This document shows, one piece after another, positions 18,321 to 25,865 of a stretch of DNA of 64,000 nucleotides (within the stretch, counting starts at the first letter, position 1; each line of letters opens with the position of its first letter). This stretch comes from an uncultured Lachnospiraceae bacterium (lineage in GTDB: Bacteria > Bacillota > Clostridia > Lachnospirales > Lachnospiraceae), in assembly GCA_910579615.1 (NCBI GenBank), contig CAJTUA010000015.1, positions 1 through 64,000 on the forward strand. The letters run 5' to 3'. The notes beneath the pieces are model-generated. The model was not told the origin of the DNA and did no database searches. It saw only the letters and a program-made list of their open reading frames with translations. A program made the translations under genes and the position numbers.

Positions 18321-18753
18321 CCAAGGGAATCTTTGCCATGAAAGTAAGGAATCGTGCGGAAACACCGAGGCATTTGAATGATGTTTTGACTGCGAATTGA
18401 CTGCGAATTATGGAAGATGCAAAAGAGGAGATTGTTTTCTTAGATGCCCCGCCCATTCTTCTTCCAAGAAGTAATGCTTTCATTGCTACGGCTCAAGAAG
18501 CGCTGAAACAGCAGAAAACAGCGCTGTTTTATGACACTTATTCTGACTGCGAATTGACGATGGTCCAAGGAGAAAATAGATTGTATATGGTTTTTAAATA
18601 TTTTTATGTGTAGTCTTTTTAGTTTATTTCCATATCTTTTCATGAAGAAAGCAGAAATATTGCTCGCGAATTTGTTGACAAAGAGATACTCTTGTGATAC
18701 AATTCTAAAGATTAGTAGTACAAACTATCACGATTTTTACGAAATTTTCCATG
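18321..18753. other. Gene-poor segment between two inverted palindromes
   Basis: AT-rich stretch bounded by the palindromes at 18292-18320 and 18754-18776. A plus-strand reading frame of 67 codons at 18410-18613 has no ribosome binding site and no recognisable family. The 9-base word GACTGCGAA recurs at about 18388, 18399 and 18545. It may be a decayed small element; no function is assigned. Confidence 0.35.
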
Positions 18754-18776
18754 TAATGAAGTACGGTACTTCATTA
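18754..18776. repeat. Palindrome, copy 2, inverted relative to copy 1
   Basis: Eleven-base arms (18754-18764, 18766-18776) surround a central G. The core TGAAGTACGGTACTTCA is the exact reverse complement of the copy at 18292-18320. It is followed on the plus strand by a T-rich run. The mirror orientation makes the two copies look like terminal inverted repeats of the 0.45-kb segment between them. The stretch from 18777 to 18904 holds no further feature I can support. Confidence 0.7.
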
Positions 18777-18904
18777 TTTTTTTGCTATATATCTCGCCAG
18801 ATAAGATGCTCTTTATATCAATTCCATCCTATAAGAATCATGGCGCAATTTATTTAATTTCATGTAGTAAAACTAACACTATCCCAAAAAGAAAAGGGGA
18901 AGCC

Positions 18905-19045
18905 TTAGCCCCCCCATAAAACAGTTCCACCTTCAAGTTTGTCGTGCATCATCTGGCACCCCCTCCATTCCTCCATCAAATCATCCCCACAAAATCCAAC
19001 CCAAACACCCGTCTTCCGGTTCAAGATTCTCCGCCTTAAAAACAT
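18905..19045 (-). CDS. Possible small protein or remnant (46 aa)
   Basis: A 46-residue frame directly after the AAA-ATPase gene (29-base gap, same strand). It starts MFLRRRILNRKTG and has a Trp-rich, mixed-charge body that reads like genuine protein. Only a weak purine-rich site (AGAG) precedes the ATG. It ends near a G/C-rich imperfect hairpin. It may be a small co-transcribed gene or the C-terminal scrap of a lost gene. The family is not recognised. Confidence 0.3.
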   Translation of the reverse strand: MFLRRRILNRKTGVWVGFCGDDLMEEWRGCQMMHDKLEGGTVLWGG

Positions 19046-19074
19046 TGCATCTCTGTGAACACAGCATACAGGGG

Positions 19075-20670
19075 CTATAACACAATATCACGTCCCAGGC
19101 ACTCCACACGTTCTATCTTGCAAGTATGCCCCTGCTCTTTCCTGTCCTTATCATAATTTATCCCGACAAGTACCACCTCGCCGGAATAGCCTTTCAGCAC
19201 ATCCGCATATTTTTTATCCTTCATCTGCTGAATCGCCGCCTGCGCCTCTTTATTGTATTTCAGTTCCACGACAATGGCCGGCTTATTCCTGCCCGGCAGA
19301 GGTAAAAATACAATATCCGCATAGCCATATCCCGCAGGCAGCTCCCGGATAATCTTGTAATCCTTCCTCGCGCTCCAGTAAGCTAAGATAATTGCACAGC
19401 CTAAGGCAGACTCGTCATTATAATTCAGGTTCGACGCAATCTCCGTATGCATACGGTCAAGCGCTGACGCAGTTTCATCTTCCCTGCCATCCAACGTATC
19501 TTTTAGCAAACGCTCCGAGTCCATAATAACCTTCATCACATTCTCCCAGCCGCCGTCGCTGATTGCATTTTCAAACTCCCCCATAATCTCATTATTTGGA
19601 ACAAATGCTTTTTCTCCTGCTGCATCATACGACAAATAGCCAAGATGGATTAGCAATGTCAATACATCATCTTTTGTATTAAGATTGCACATATCATTTC
19701 TGAATTTTCCCGTCCTGACGGAAACCCTTGCGCCGCCAAGCATTTGCACAATAGCATCCCGCAGCCCGTCAAAATTCATATCAATGTAAATTTTTAAAGC
19801 TTCATAAGTTTCTGTGGCTGTCCAGTAATTATCACAATCTTTACAGCGCATGGCCTCCACAACGGATTTCGGATTATAAATGTGCTGAATCCTCCGAAGC
19901 TCATATCCGTCATACCAGCTTGCTACTTCCTCAAAATCCATACCAAACCGTCCGCATAACCCTTTTACCTCATCCTCTGTGAATCCCGTGTATTCTTCCA
20001 GCTCCCTTTGATTCGTCATGGAATATTCCGTAAACATGTTCAGGGCAGAATGCACGCCATACTTCTTAATTGGAAGAATGCCGGTCATATAAGCTAATGC
20101 TACATACGGCTGGTCTTTTAAAAGATTGCGCAGAAAATCCAGATACTGCTTCTGCATTTCTTCAAAATCCTGCCGTTCCCTCACCACACAATCCCACTCG
20201 TCAATCAAAAAGATAAATTCCTTGCCTGTTTCCCCGTAAATCTGCCTCATGGCAGCGGCAAGCCCAGGGGGTTCCCCCGTCAGGAATTCTCCATACTCTT
20301 TTCGGATTTCCCTTAATACTTCCTGCTCCAGATACTCTATTACAGACCCATCTTTTGCCTCGATTAAAAACTGGGTCATCGTCAAATAGATTACGTTGTA
20401 TTGGTTCAAATGTTCTTCAAAAGTTGCTTCCTGCGCAATCTTCAGTTCCTTAAACAAGTCCCTGGAATCGCATCCGCAGCTGTAGTACGCTGCCAACATT
20501 TTAAGCGCCATTGATTTTCCGAATCTCCTCGGTCTGCTCACACAGATAAACTTCTGTTCCGTGTCAAGACAATCATTCGTATACGCAATCAACCCCGTCT
20601 TATCGACGTAAATCTTCGAGCGGACTGACTCCGCAAACCCCTTTTTTCCTGGATTTAAATAATAGCCCAT
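19075..20670 (-). CDS. AAA-ATPase with C-terminal PD-(D/E)XK nuclease-like domain (DUF1703 type)
   Basis: A 531-residue protein of the common Clostridia/Bacteroidetes family with a predicted AAA-ATPase domain (about 1-330) and a restriction-endonuclease-like domain (about 400-520). Walker A reads RPRRFGKS (46-53) and Walker B FIFLIDEWD (near 160-168). The nuclease-like core appears as GYADIVFLPL...AIVVELKYN, giving the D, E and K of the PD-(D/E)XK fold. Of two adjacent ATG codons, the second was chosen because GGAGG then lies 6 bases away. The family is abundant and often multicopy. A role in mobile-element biology or defence is suspected but unproven. A truncated relative lies at 35343-35513. 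Confidence 0.88.
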   Translation of the reverse strand: MGYYLNPGKKGFAESVRSKIYVDKTGLIAYTNDCLDTEQKFICVSRPRRFGKSMALKMLAAYYSCGCDSRDLFKELKIAQEATFEEHLNQYNVIYLTMTQFLIEAKDGSVIEYLEQEVLREIRKEYGEFLTGEPPGLAAAMRQIYGETGKEFIFLIDEWDCVVRERQDFEEMQKQYLDFLRNLLKDQPYVALAYMTGILPIKKYGVHSALNMFTEYSMTNQRELEEYTGFTEDEVKGLCGRFGMDFEEVASWYDGYELRRIQHIYNPKSVVEAMRCKDCDNYWTATETYEALKIYIDMNFDGLRDAIVQMLGGARVSVRTGKFRNDMCNLNTKDDVLTLLIHLGYLSYDAAGEKAFVPNNEIMGEFENAISDGGWENVMKVIMDSERLLKDTLDGREDETASALDRMHTEIASNLNYNDESALGCAIILAYWSARKDYKIIRELPAGYGYADIVFLPLPGRNKPAIVVELKYNKEAQAAIQQMKDKKYADVLKGYSGEVVLVGINYDKDRKEQGHTCKIERVECLGRDIVL

Positions 20671-20712
20671 CATACACCTCCATCCAATTTTTGTATATCA
20701 CTTCATATCCCG

Positions 20713-20736
20713 AATTCCGAAATGTATTTCGGAATT
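20713..20736. promoter_or_regulatory. Perfect palindrome upstream of the AAA-ATPase gene
   Basis: Eleven-base arms AATTCCGAAAT / ATTTCGGAATT with a 2-base spacer, 43 bases upstream of the AAA-ATPase start. Length, symmetry and position are those of an operator for a dimeric repressor. No regulator gene is adjacent. It could also be a short hairpin in the leader. Confidence 0.45.
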
Positions 20737-20852
20737 ATTTTCTCATTTCATAATCGCCGTGAAATCTTCTTTTGTATCTTTCACAATGCATTTTAAGCAT
20801 TACGAAGTTTTAAGCCTGTTGTTTTTGGCAGATTCGTTCCTGATGGCATTGC

Positions 20853-20873
20853 AAAACCAACTTTGTTGGTTTT
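20853..20873. terminator. Short hairpin with T tail
   Basis: AAAACCAAC (20853-20861) and GTTGGTTTT (20865-20873) form a 9-bp stem with a 3-base loop, followed by TTCC. It is T-rich on the plus strand. No plus-strand gene ends nearby, so its client is unclear. Confidence 0.35.
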
Positions 20874-20904
20874 TCCTGTTTAGTCGGCAGGAACAATAAG
20901 CGAA

Positions 20905-20950
20905 AATAAATAAAACCTACCTTGTTTCTTGACCAGAGCTAGGTAGGTTT
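20905..20950 (-). terminator. Rho-independent terminator of the subtilase transcript
   Basis: Ten-base arms AAACCTACCT (20913-20922) and AGGTAGGTTT (20941-20950). Read on the minus strand, the stem is followed by a T-rich tail (TTTATTTATTTT). It lies downstream of the subtilase gene and of the small remnant at 21045-21158, so it probably ends that transcript. Confidence 0.65.
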
Positions 20951-21044
20951 ATTTCGCCTAAAACGGGAGATTAACCACTTTGTGGGCGGTTACTTCCTTC
21001 TTATTTCCATCATATCACATATTTGAAATATTTGCAAGAATTTT

Positions 21045-21158
21045 TCAATTCCTTTCGGAACTGCTGGAAACAGTGGCTCCGGACGCGGCATCCAGTGTCA
21101 GCTTTGCAACCGGGATGCCCTTGTGCATCAGCATATAAAGTGTAAACGATTCTGGCAT
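21045..21158 (-). pseudogene. Short remnant resembling the N-terminus of HipA-domain proteins
   Basis: A 37-residue frame beginning MPESFTLYMLMHKGIPVAKL. The pattern YxLMHKxIPVAxLxLDxASG matches the start of HipA-like kinase-fold proteins common in Lachnospiraceae, as I recall the family. An AAGGAGG site lies about 12 bases upstream. The frame stops after SSSERN, where a full protein would continue. A remnant is the most likely explanation; an unrelated small protein remains possible. Confidence 0.35.
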
Positions 21159-21210
21159 TGTCCCATTTCCTCCTTCCAAAGCCACCCTTCTGCTTCTTAT
21201 ACATTTTGTA

Positions 21211-22944
21211 CTACCCGCCGACCACCATCCGCAGCTCCTCAAATACACCATAAAAATTGACCCTGCCATAACCCCACTCCCTGCTTGGCTGAACCAACCC
21301 CTCCCGCTCCGCCCCGCCTTTCATCAACCGCTTCATCTCCTGCGTGCGAATCTGCGGCTGCCGCCCATTTACAATCGCCCATTCAAAAAACAGTGCACAC
21401 CCGCCCGCAGTAAGCGCAGCCGCGGCACCCCCGCCACTCCTAGTCTGGAAGCCGCCGCCTGCCGCCGGACCGTAAATGGTCACTCCCGGCGCCGCCACAT
21501 CCGGTTTTGCCTCGCCGGTTCTGGTAAAACCGCGCCCGGAATGCAGCGCAAGCGAATTGTCCTCAGTCCGGTAAGATGCCACTGTAATGGGTTCGCTTGC
21601 ATTGCCCGGGTCAGCGATGGTTACATAGGGGTCGGCGCGCAAAAAATAAGTATCGCGGGTCAAAAAATTATGGACTGGAAGCCAGATATCAAACCCCCCG
21701 CTAAATGTCCGGTCCTCGTATACCTGAAAACGCCAGATGCCCGCCGTCGGGTCAGTAACCCTTATCAGGATGAGTTGGTTGCCGGTTCTCCCCTCCGCCA
21801 TAAAATAGTCCAGGACAATTTTGGTATCCTCAAACAAAAAATTCATGTTCTGCGAGTGGTTCCTGCGATCCGGAATCCGCCGTATCAGCTCCCCGGTAGG
21901 CGATACGACCGAGATGGAATACTGGTTTAAGGACTCCGCCCAAAGCTCCATGGTAAATCCCCTCTCACGCTCCCCAACGCGAAGCTCCACTTCCTCGTAC
22001 TCTGAGCCGGTTCCCGCCGAACGGTAGTGCAGGCCATAGCCGGACTCATTGCCGCTTGAAGCCACCACGCACATGCGGTTTCTTCCCGATATATAATTTA
22101 ACATACTGTCCAGAATTCCCCTGCCGGAGTGCCCGCCCGAATTCGTGCCCAATGTCATGCAGATAATGAGCGGCATCCTTGCATTCTCTGCCTTGTCAAT
22201 CAGGTATTGGAGCCCCCATGCAATGTCCGTCTCCTGAAAGCAGACCGCGTCCTGCGGAATGCGAAAAAGTTCTTTCAGATATGCTTTTGCCGGTTTTAAC
22301 TTTACTGCAACAATTTCTGCAAAAGGTGCTGTGCCGGAAAAACCGGATGTACGGTCATTATTCCCTGCCGCCACCCCTGCCACAAAGGTTCCGTGACCAT
22401 TCTCATCCTGCTCCGGAACGACCGCCTGCGGGTTCTCGCTCATAAGCGCCTGTGTCAGTTCCTCCCTTGTATATTCTTCCCCGTAAACAAAACCCTGCGG
22501 CGGCACACCGTCCTCCACCGTCTGGTCCCAGATTGCCGCAATCCGGCTTGTGCCGTCGGAATTGCGGAAAACCGGATGGGTATAGTCAATTCCCGTATCG
22601 ATAAAGCCAATCATGACACCCCGTCCGGACAAATCAAGATAAGGAAGGCGGTTCAGCCTCGCAATCCCCATCGCCTCAAGCACCGGGTTACTCGAAGTTG
22701 CAACCTCACCACCCCCTGCATCTTCCATAATTGCATAGCATCTTGGTACTGCACTGTAAATCGACGGAAACTCCCCGTTGATGCTGCTGACACGCCTTGA
22801 TTCGACATATGCTACTGCGTACTGGTCATTTAATGGGAAAATGCAATCGAACCCATAGGTATTTCTCAATTCCTCTAACGGCGTAACGCGTTGAATAAAA
22901 AGCTCCTGCATATCCTGCGAATATACTGCCTGCTTGCACTCCAT
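21211..22944 (-). CDS. S8 subtilase-family protein, apparently lacking the catalytic serine
   Basis: A 577-residue protein with the domain layout of Clostridial Csp-type subtilases: a short N-terminal prodomain-like part (1-90), the subtilase core, and an inserted jellyroll-like region around 320-450. Catalytic Asp116 (DTGID) and His184 (NGHGT) and the oxyanion Asn (SSGNESG) are present. The motif that should read SGTS-x-A reads Ser503-Gly-Gly-Gly506-Ala, so the nucleophile position appears to be Gly506. No signal peptide is evident. The gene is 76 bases downstream of a C39 peptidase gene on the same strand. In C. difficile, CspA and CspC are pseudoproteases acting in spore germination. A comparable sensing or scaffolding role here is inference. 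Confidence 0.85.
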   Translation of the reverse strand: MECKQAVYSQDMQELFIQRVTPLEELRNTYGFDCIFPLNDQYAVAYVESRRVSSINGEFPSIYSAVPRCYAIMEDAGGGEVATSSNPVLEAMGIARLNRLPYLDLSGRGVMIGFIDTGIDYTHPVFRNSDGTSRIAAIWDQTVEDGVPPQGFVYGEEYTREELTQALMSENPQAVVPEQDENGHGTFVAGVAAGNNDRTSGFSGTAPFAEIVAVKLKPAKAYLKELFRIPQDAVCFQETDIAWGLQYLIDKAENARMPLIICMTLGTNSGGHSGRGILDSMLNYISGRNRMCVVASSGNESGYGLHYRSAGTGSEYEEVELRVGERERGFTMELWAESLNQYSISVVSPTGELIRRIPDRRNHSQNMNFLFEDTKIVLDYFMAEGRTGNQLILIRVTDPTAGIWRFQVYEDRTFSGGFDIWLPVHNFLTRDTYFLRADPYVTIADPGNASEPITVASYRTEDNSLALHSGRGFTRTGEAKPDVAAPGVTIYGPAAGGGFQTRSGGGAAAALTAGGCALFFEWAIVNGRQPQIRTQEMKRLMKGGAEREGLVQPSREWGYGRVNFYGVFEELRMVVGG

Positions 22945-23020
22945 AATATTATGGGCTGCCGCACGAAAAAAAATAATACTGCTTTTCCGTCGCGCGGCAG
23001 CCCCAACCTTCCCAAAGATA

Positions 23021-24238
23021 TTATTGCATTATATTCGGATTCCGTATAATCCAGAACGGTCCGCCGTCCGAAGCCCATTTTGCCTCCGACTGAATTGTTT
23101 CAAAATCCCATTCCGTCATGGTATTCTCCCTGCTGTTACAATCCGCCACCAGAATCTTGCCTTCTGCGGTGATGCCGCGCAGCACAATAAAGTGCCCGCC
23201 CTTGGTAAAATGCCCCTTGCCCATCAGCACAACGACCATGTCGCCGTTTTTGAGGGCTTTCTTTACTTTCTCCGGCGTATCACTGTCATTGCCGACACCT
23301 TCCGATTTCAGCCCGAACGCCTTTGCGGTTCCGTTTACGACCGAATGCAGTGAACCGCTCTGCGGATACCAGTAACCTTTGCCAAACGCCCACGCGGACA
23401 TTTGCTCCGGGTCAATGCCGATATCGGTCAGGCTCGAAACAACGATTGCCATTGAGGTCGGCCCACATGCATATTTTGCAATGGTATCTTCCCCGCCGTA
23501 GATTTTATTGCCCCAGCGTGGATCCGTCTGCATATAATATACCGTATCCACCGCTCCGTCCGCCGTCAAAAGCTCCCCGCTCTGCGGCGTGCCAAGTGAC
23601 GCAATGAAATCCGCGTCCATGCCTTCCGTAAATGCGCCCTGGGTCGGCTTTGGCGTCGGCGTGGACGTTGGGGTTGGCGTGGATGTTGGCTTTGGTGTCG
23701 GGGTGCTCGTCGGGGTTGGACGCGGGGTTGCCTCCGGCACAGGTGTCGGGGTCGGAGGCAGGCTCGCTTCCGGTACCGCTGTCGGGGTCGGACGTAACGT
23801 TACCTCCGGTGTCGATGTTGCCTGCGGACGTGACGTTGGCTCCTGCAAAGCCGCCGATGTCGGGTCCGGTGCCTGTGTCACAGCTTCGGTTCCCTGCGCG
23901 CCCGGTGTCAGCGCCGTTGCCGGGTCTGTCCCATTCTGCCCTGCGTAAAATTGCGTCGGGTCCGGTGTGGCATCCGCCCCCACAGGGGTTCCCTCCCCGG
24001 AGTTATCTGGATTTCCTAGAAATCCGGGATTCTGGTCATTTTCTTTGTTCCCTTCCCCATCCTTCCCTTCATCCGCCTTGACCAAGCCGGACGCTGTCTG
24101 CCTCGTGTTATTATTTCCCGGGTCAGATGCCTTGCCTTCGGACCATTTAATAAGTCCTGCTACGAAAATGGTGACTGCCGCCAGGCAGATAAGTTCCCAT
24201 CTTATAATATTGGACAATCGATTTTTCTTTTTTTTCAT
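23021..24238 (-). CDS. Membrane-anchored C39-family cysteine peptidase with Pro/Thr-rich stalk
   Basis: A 405-residue protein. A Lys-rich start is followed by one membrane span (about 13-31). A long low-complexity stalk (about 35-200) holds multiple PTPTP, PTSTPTP and PEATP repeats. A C-terminal C39_2 peptidase domain (about 225-405) follows. The predicted catalytic residues are Cys258 (YACGPTS), His349 (GGHFIVL) and Asp366 (VADCNS). Topology is N-in with the peptidase outside, reaching through the wall on the stalk. No ABC transporter is fused, so it is unlike bacteriocin-processing C39 exporters. Its substrate is unknown. It is immediately upstream of the pseudo-subtilase gene. Confidence 0.85.
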   Translation of the reverse strand: MKKKKNRLSNIIRWELICLAAVTIFVAGLIKWSEGKASDPGNNNTRQTASGLVKADEGKDGEGNKENDQNPGFLGNPDNSGEGTPVGADATPDPTQFYAGQNGTDPATALTPGAQGTEAVTQAPDPTSAALQEPTSRPQATSTPEVTLRPTPTAVPEASLPPTPTPVPEATPRPTPTSTPTPKPTSTPTPTSTPTPKPTQGAFTEGMDADFIASLGTPQSGELLTADGAVDTVYYMQTDPRWGNKIYGGEDTIAKYACGPTSMAIVVSSLTDIGIDPEQMSAWAFGKGYWYPQSGSLHSVVNGTAKAFGLKSEGVGNDSDTPEKVKKALKNGDMVVVLMGKGHFTKGGHFIVLRGITAEGKILVADCNSRENTMTEWDFETIQSEAKWASDGGPFWIIRNPNIMQ

Positions 24239-24361
24239 ATTCCACTTCCTCCTGTTATCGTGCTATCCGCAGTATAACAGAGTTTATCCCTATTTTCCAT
24301 CGGTGTTTGCTTCCTTTAATGCATGTATTATCCAGTCTGCCGCCGGATGGGATACCCCTTT

Positions 24362-25816
24362 CTACCTTCCTGATACATTCTGCCCAATCAGGGCACGGAC
24401 ACTGCCGGAGCGCAGCTCAATCCCCGGCGCTCCCTTATGCTCCATATAGTCTTTCGTGATGGTTACGCGCCCGATGGTTTCGTCCTTCGGAATTTCATAC
24501 ATAATATCCAGCATAAATTCTTCAAGAATCGCCCGCAGCGCACGCGCCCCTGTCTTTTTCTCAAGTGCGCGCTCCGCAATCAGCTCCAGCGCCTCCTGCT
24601 CAAAGCAAAGCTCTACCTCATCCATCGCAAACAATTTTTTATACTGCTTAATAATCGCGTTTTTCGGCTTTGTCAGGATTGAGACAAGCATGTCACGGCT
24701 CAAATCCTCGAGCGTGCAGAAAACCGGCAGTCGGCCTAAAAATTCCGGAATCATGCCAAATTCCCTCAAATCCTCCGCCGTCGCATACTTCAGGATATTT
24801 TTCTCCTTGTCGTATTTATCCTTCAGCTCCCCGGAAAAGCCGATGGTGGATGCCTTATTTAAGCGCTCCTTTATGACCTTTCCCAGTCCGGAAAATGCGC
24901 CGCCGCAGATGAAGAGGATGTTCCGCGTGCTGATGGTTGTCATCGGAACCATCGCGTTTTTGTTTGTCGCCCCGACCGGAACCTCCACATCCGCCCCCTC
25001 TAAAAGCTTTAAAAGCCCCTGCTGCACGGCCTCCCCACTTACATCGCGGCTGTTGGTGTTGCGCTTCTTCGCAATCTTGTCAATCTCGTCGATAAACACA
25101 ATCCCCATCTCCGCTTTTTCAATGTCATTGTCCGCCGCGGCAAGCAATTTTGAGAGGACGCTTTCCACGTCATCCCCGATGTATCCTGCCTCCGTCAGCG
25201 AAGTTGCATCCGTCACCGCAAGCGGTACATTCAAAAGCTTTGCCAGCGTCTGTACCATGTAGGTCTTCCCGCTCCCGGTCGGCCCTAACATCAAAATATT
25301 GGACTTCTCGATTTCCACCCCGTCCGCCCCGTCATCCCGGATTCGCTTGTAGTGATTGTAAACCGCAACAGATACTGCCTTTTTCGCCTGTTCCTGCCCG
25401 ATGACATACTCATCAAGCTGCTCCTTCATCCGGTGCGGTGCCGGAACCCTTGTGGGCGCGGACCTCTCCTCCTTCGCCGCAGCCTGTGCCCTTTTTTCCT
25501 TTTCTTCCTTTGCCTTCTGCCTTTTTCTCCCTCCCATTGGCGGAACATTGCCTGTCGGCGGCATCCCGAACGAAAACAGCATCGGGTCCATCATACCGTT
25601 AAAAAGCGGATTGTTGCCGCTCTCAAGCATGTCAATCGATTTTTGCAGGCATTCCCGGCAGACACGGATGTTCTGTGGGAGCTGTATCAGCTTGCCCGCG
25701 GCGCTCTCCGGCCTGCGGCAAAGATAACAGCATTCCTCCACCTCACGTTTTCGTGAATTTTCCTCTCCGCCTTCCTTCCCTGTCTTTTGCAATTCTTCCT
25801 TATCTTCCCCTTCCAT
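24362..25816 (-). CDS. clpX: ATP-dependent Clp protease ATP-binding subunit ClpX
   Basis: A 484-residue protein; the start follows AGGAGG with 8-base spacing (a longer frame lacks a site). It has an N-terminal C4 zinc-binding domain with CYLC...CREC. The AAA+ domain has Walker A GPTGSGKT, pore-1 residues in SLTEAGYIGDD, Walker B VFIDEID, and sensor/arginine-finger blocks. The IGF loop that docks onto ClpP is present (STIGFSG). It is longer than typical ClpX (about 420 residues) because of a charged Lys/Glu/Ala-rich linker between the zinc domain and the AAA+ domain (about 75-125). No clpP or tig is nearby, unlike the usual operon, so this may be a paralogue. Confidence 0.92.
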   Translation of the reverse strand: MEGEDKEELQKTGKEGGEENSRKREVEECCYLCRRPESAAGKLIQLPQNIRVCRECLQKSIDMLESGNNPLFNGMMDPMLFSFGMPPTGNVPPMGGRKRQKAKEEKEKRAQAAAKEERSAPTRVPAPHRMKEQLDEYVIGQEQAKKAVSVAVYNHYKRIRDDGADGVEIEKSNILMLGPTGSGKTYMVQTLAKLLNVPLAVTDATSLTEAGYIGDDVESVLSKLLAAADNDIEKAEMGIVFIDEIDKIAKKRNTNSRDVSGEAVQQGLLKLLEGADVEVPVGATNKNAMVPMTTISTRNILFICGGAFSGLGKVIKERLNKASTIGFSGELKDKYDKEKNILKYATAEDLREFGMIPEFLGRLPVFCTLEDLSRDMLVSILTKPKNAIIKQYKKLFAMDEVELCFEQEALELIAERALEKKTGARALRAILEEFMLDIMYEIPKDETIGRVTITKDYMEHKGAPGIELRSGSVRALIGQNVSGR

Positions 25817-25865
25817 AATCAGTCCTCCTATTTTCTCATTCCGCCATCCGGTTATGCCTGTGTTC

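Noticed and set aside
18410..18613. 67-codon plus-strand frame between the palindromes as a gene
   Set aside because: No ribosome binding site and no recognisable family; kept only as part of the described segment.
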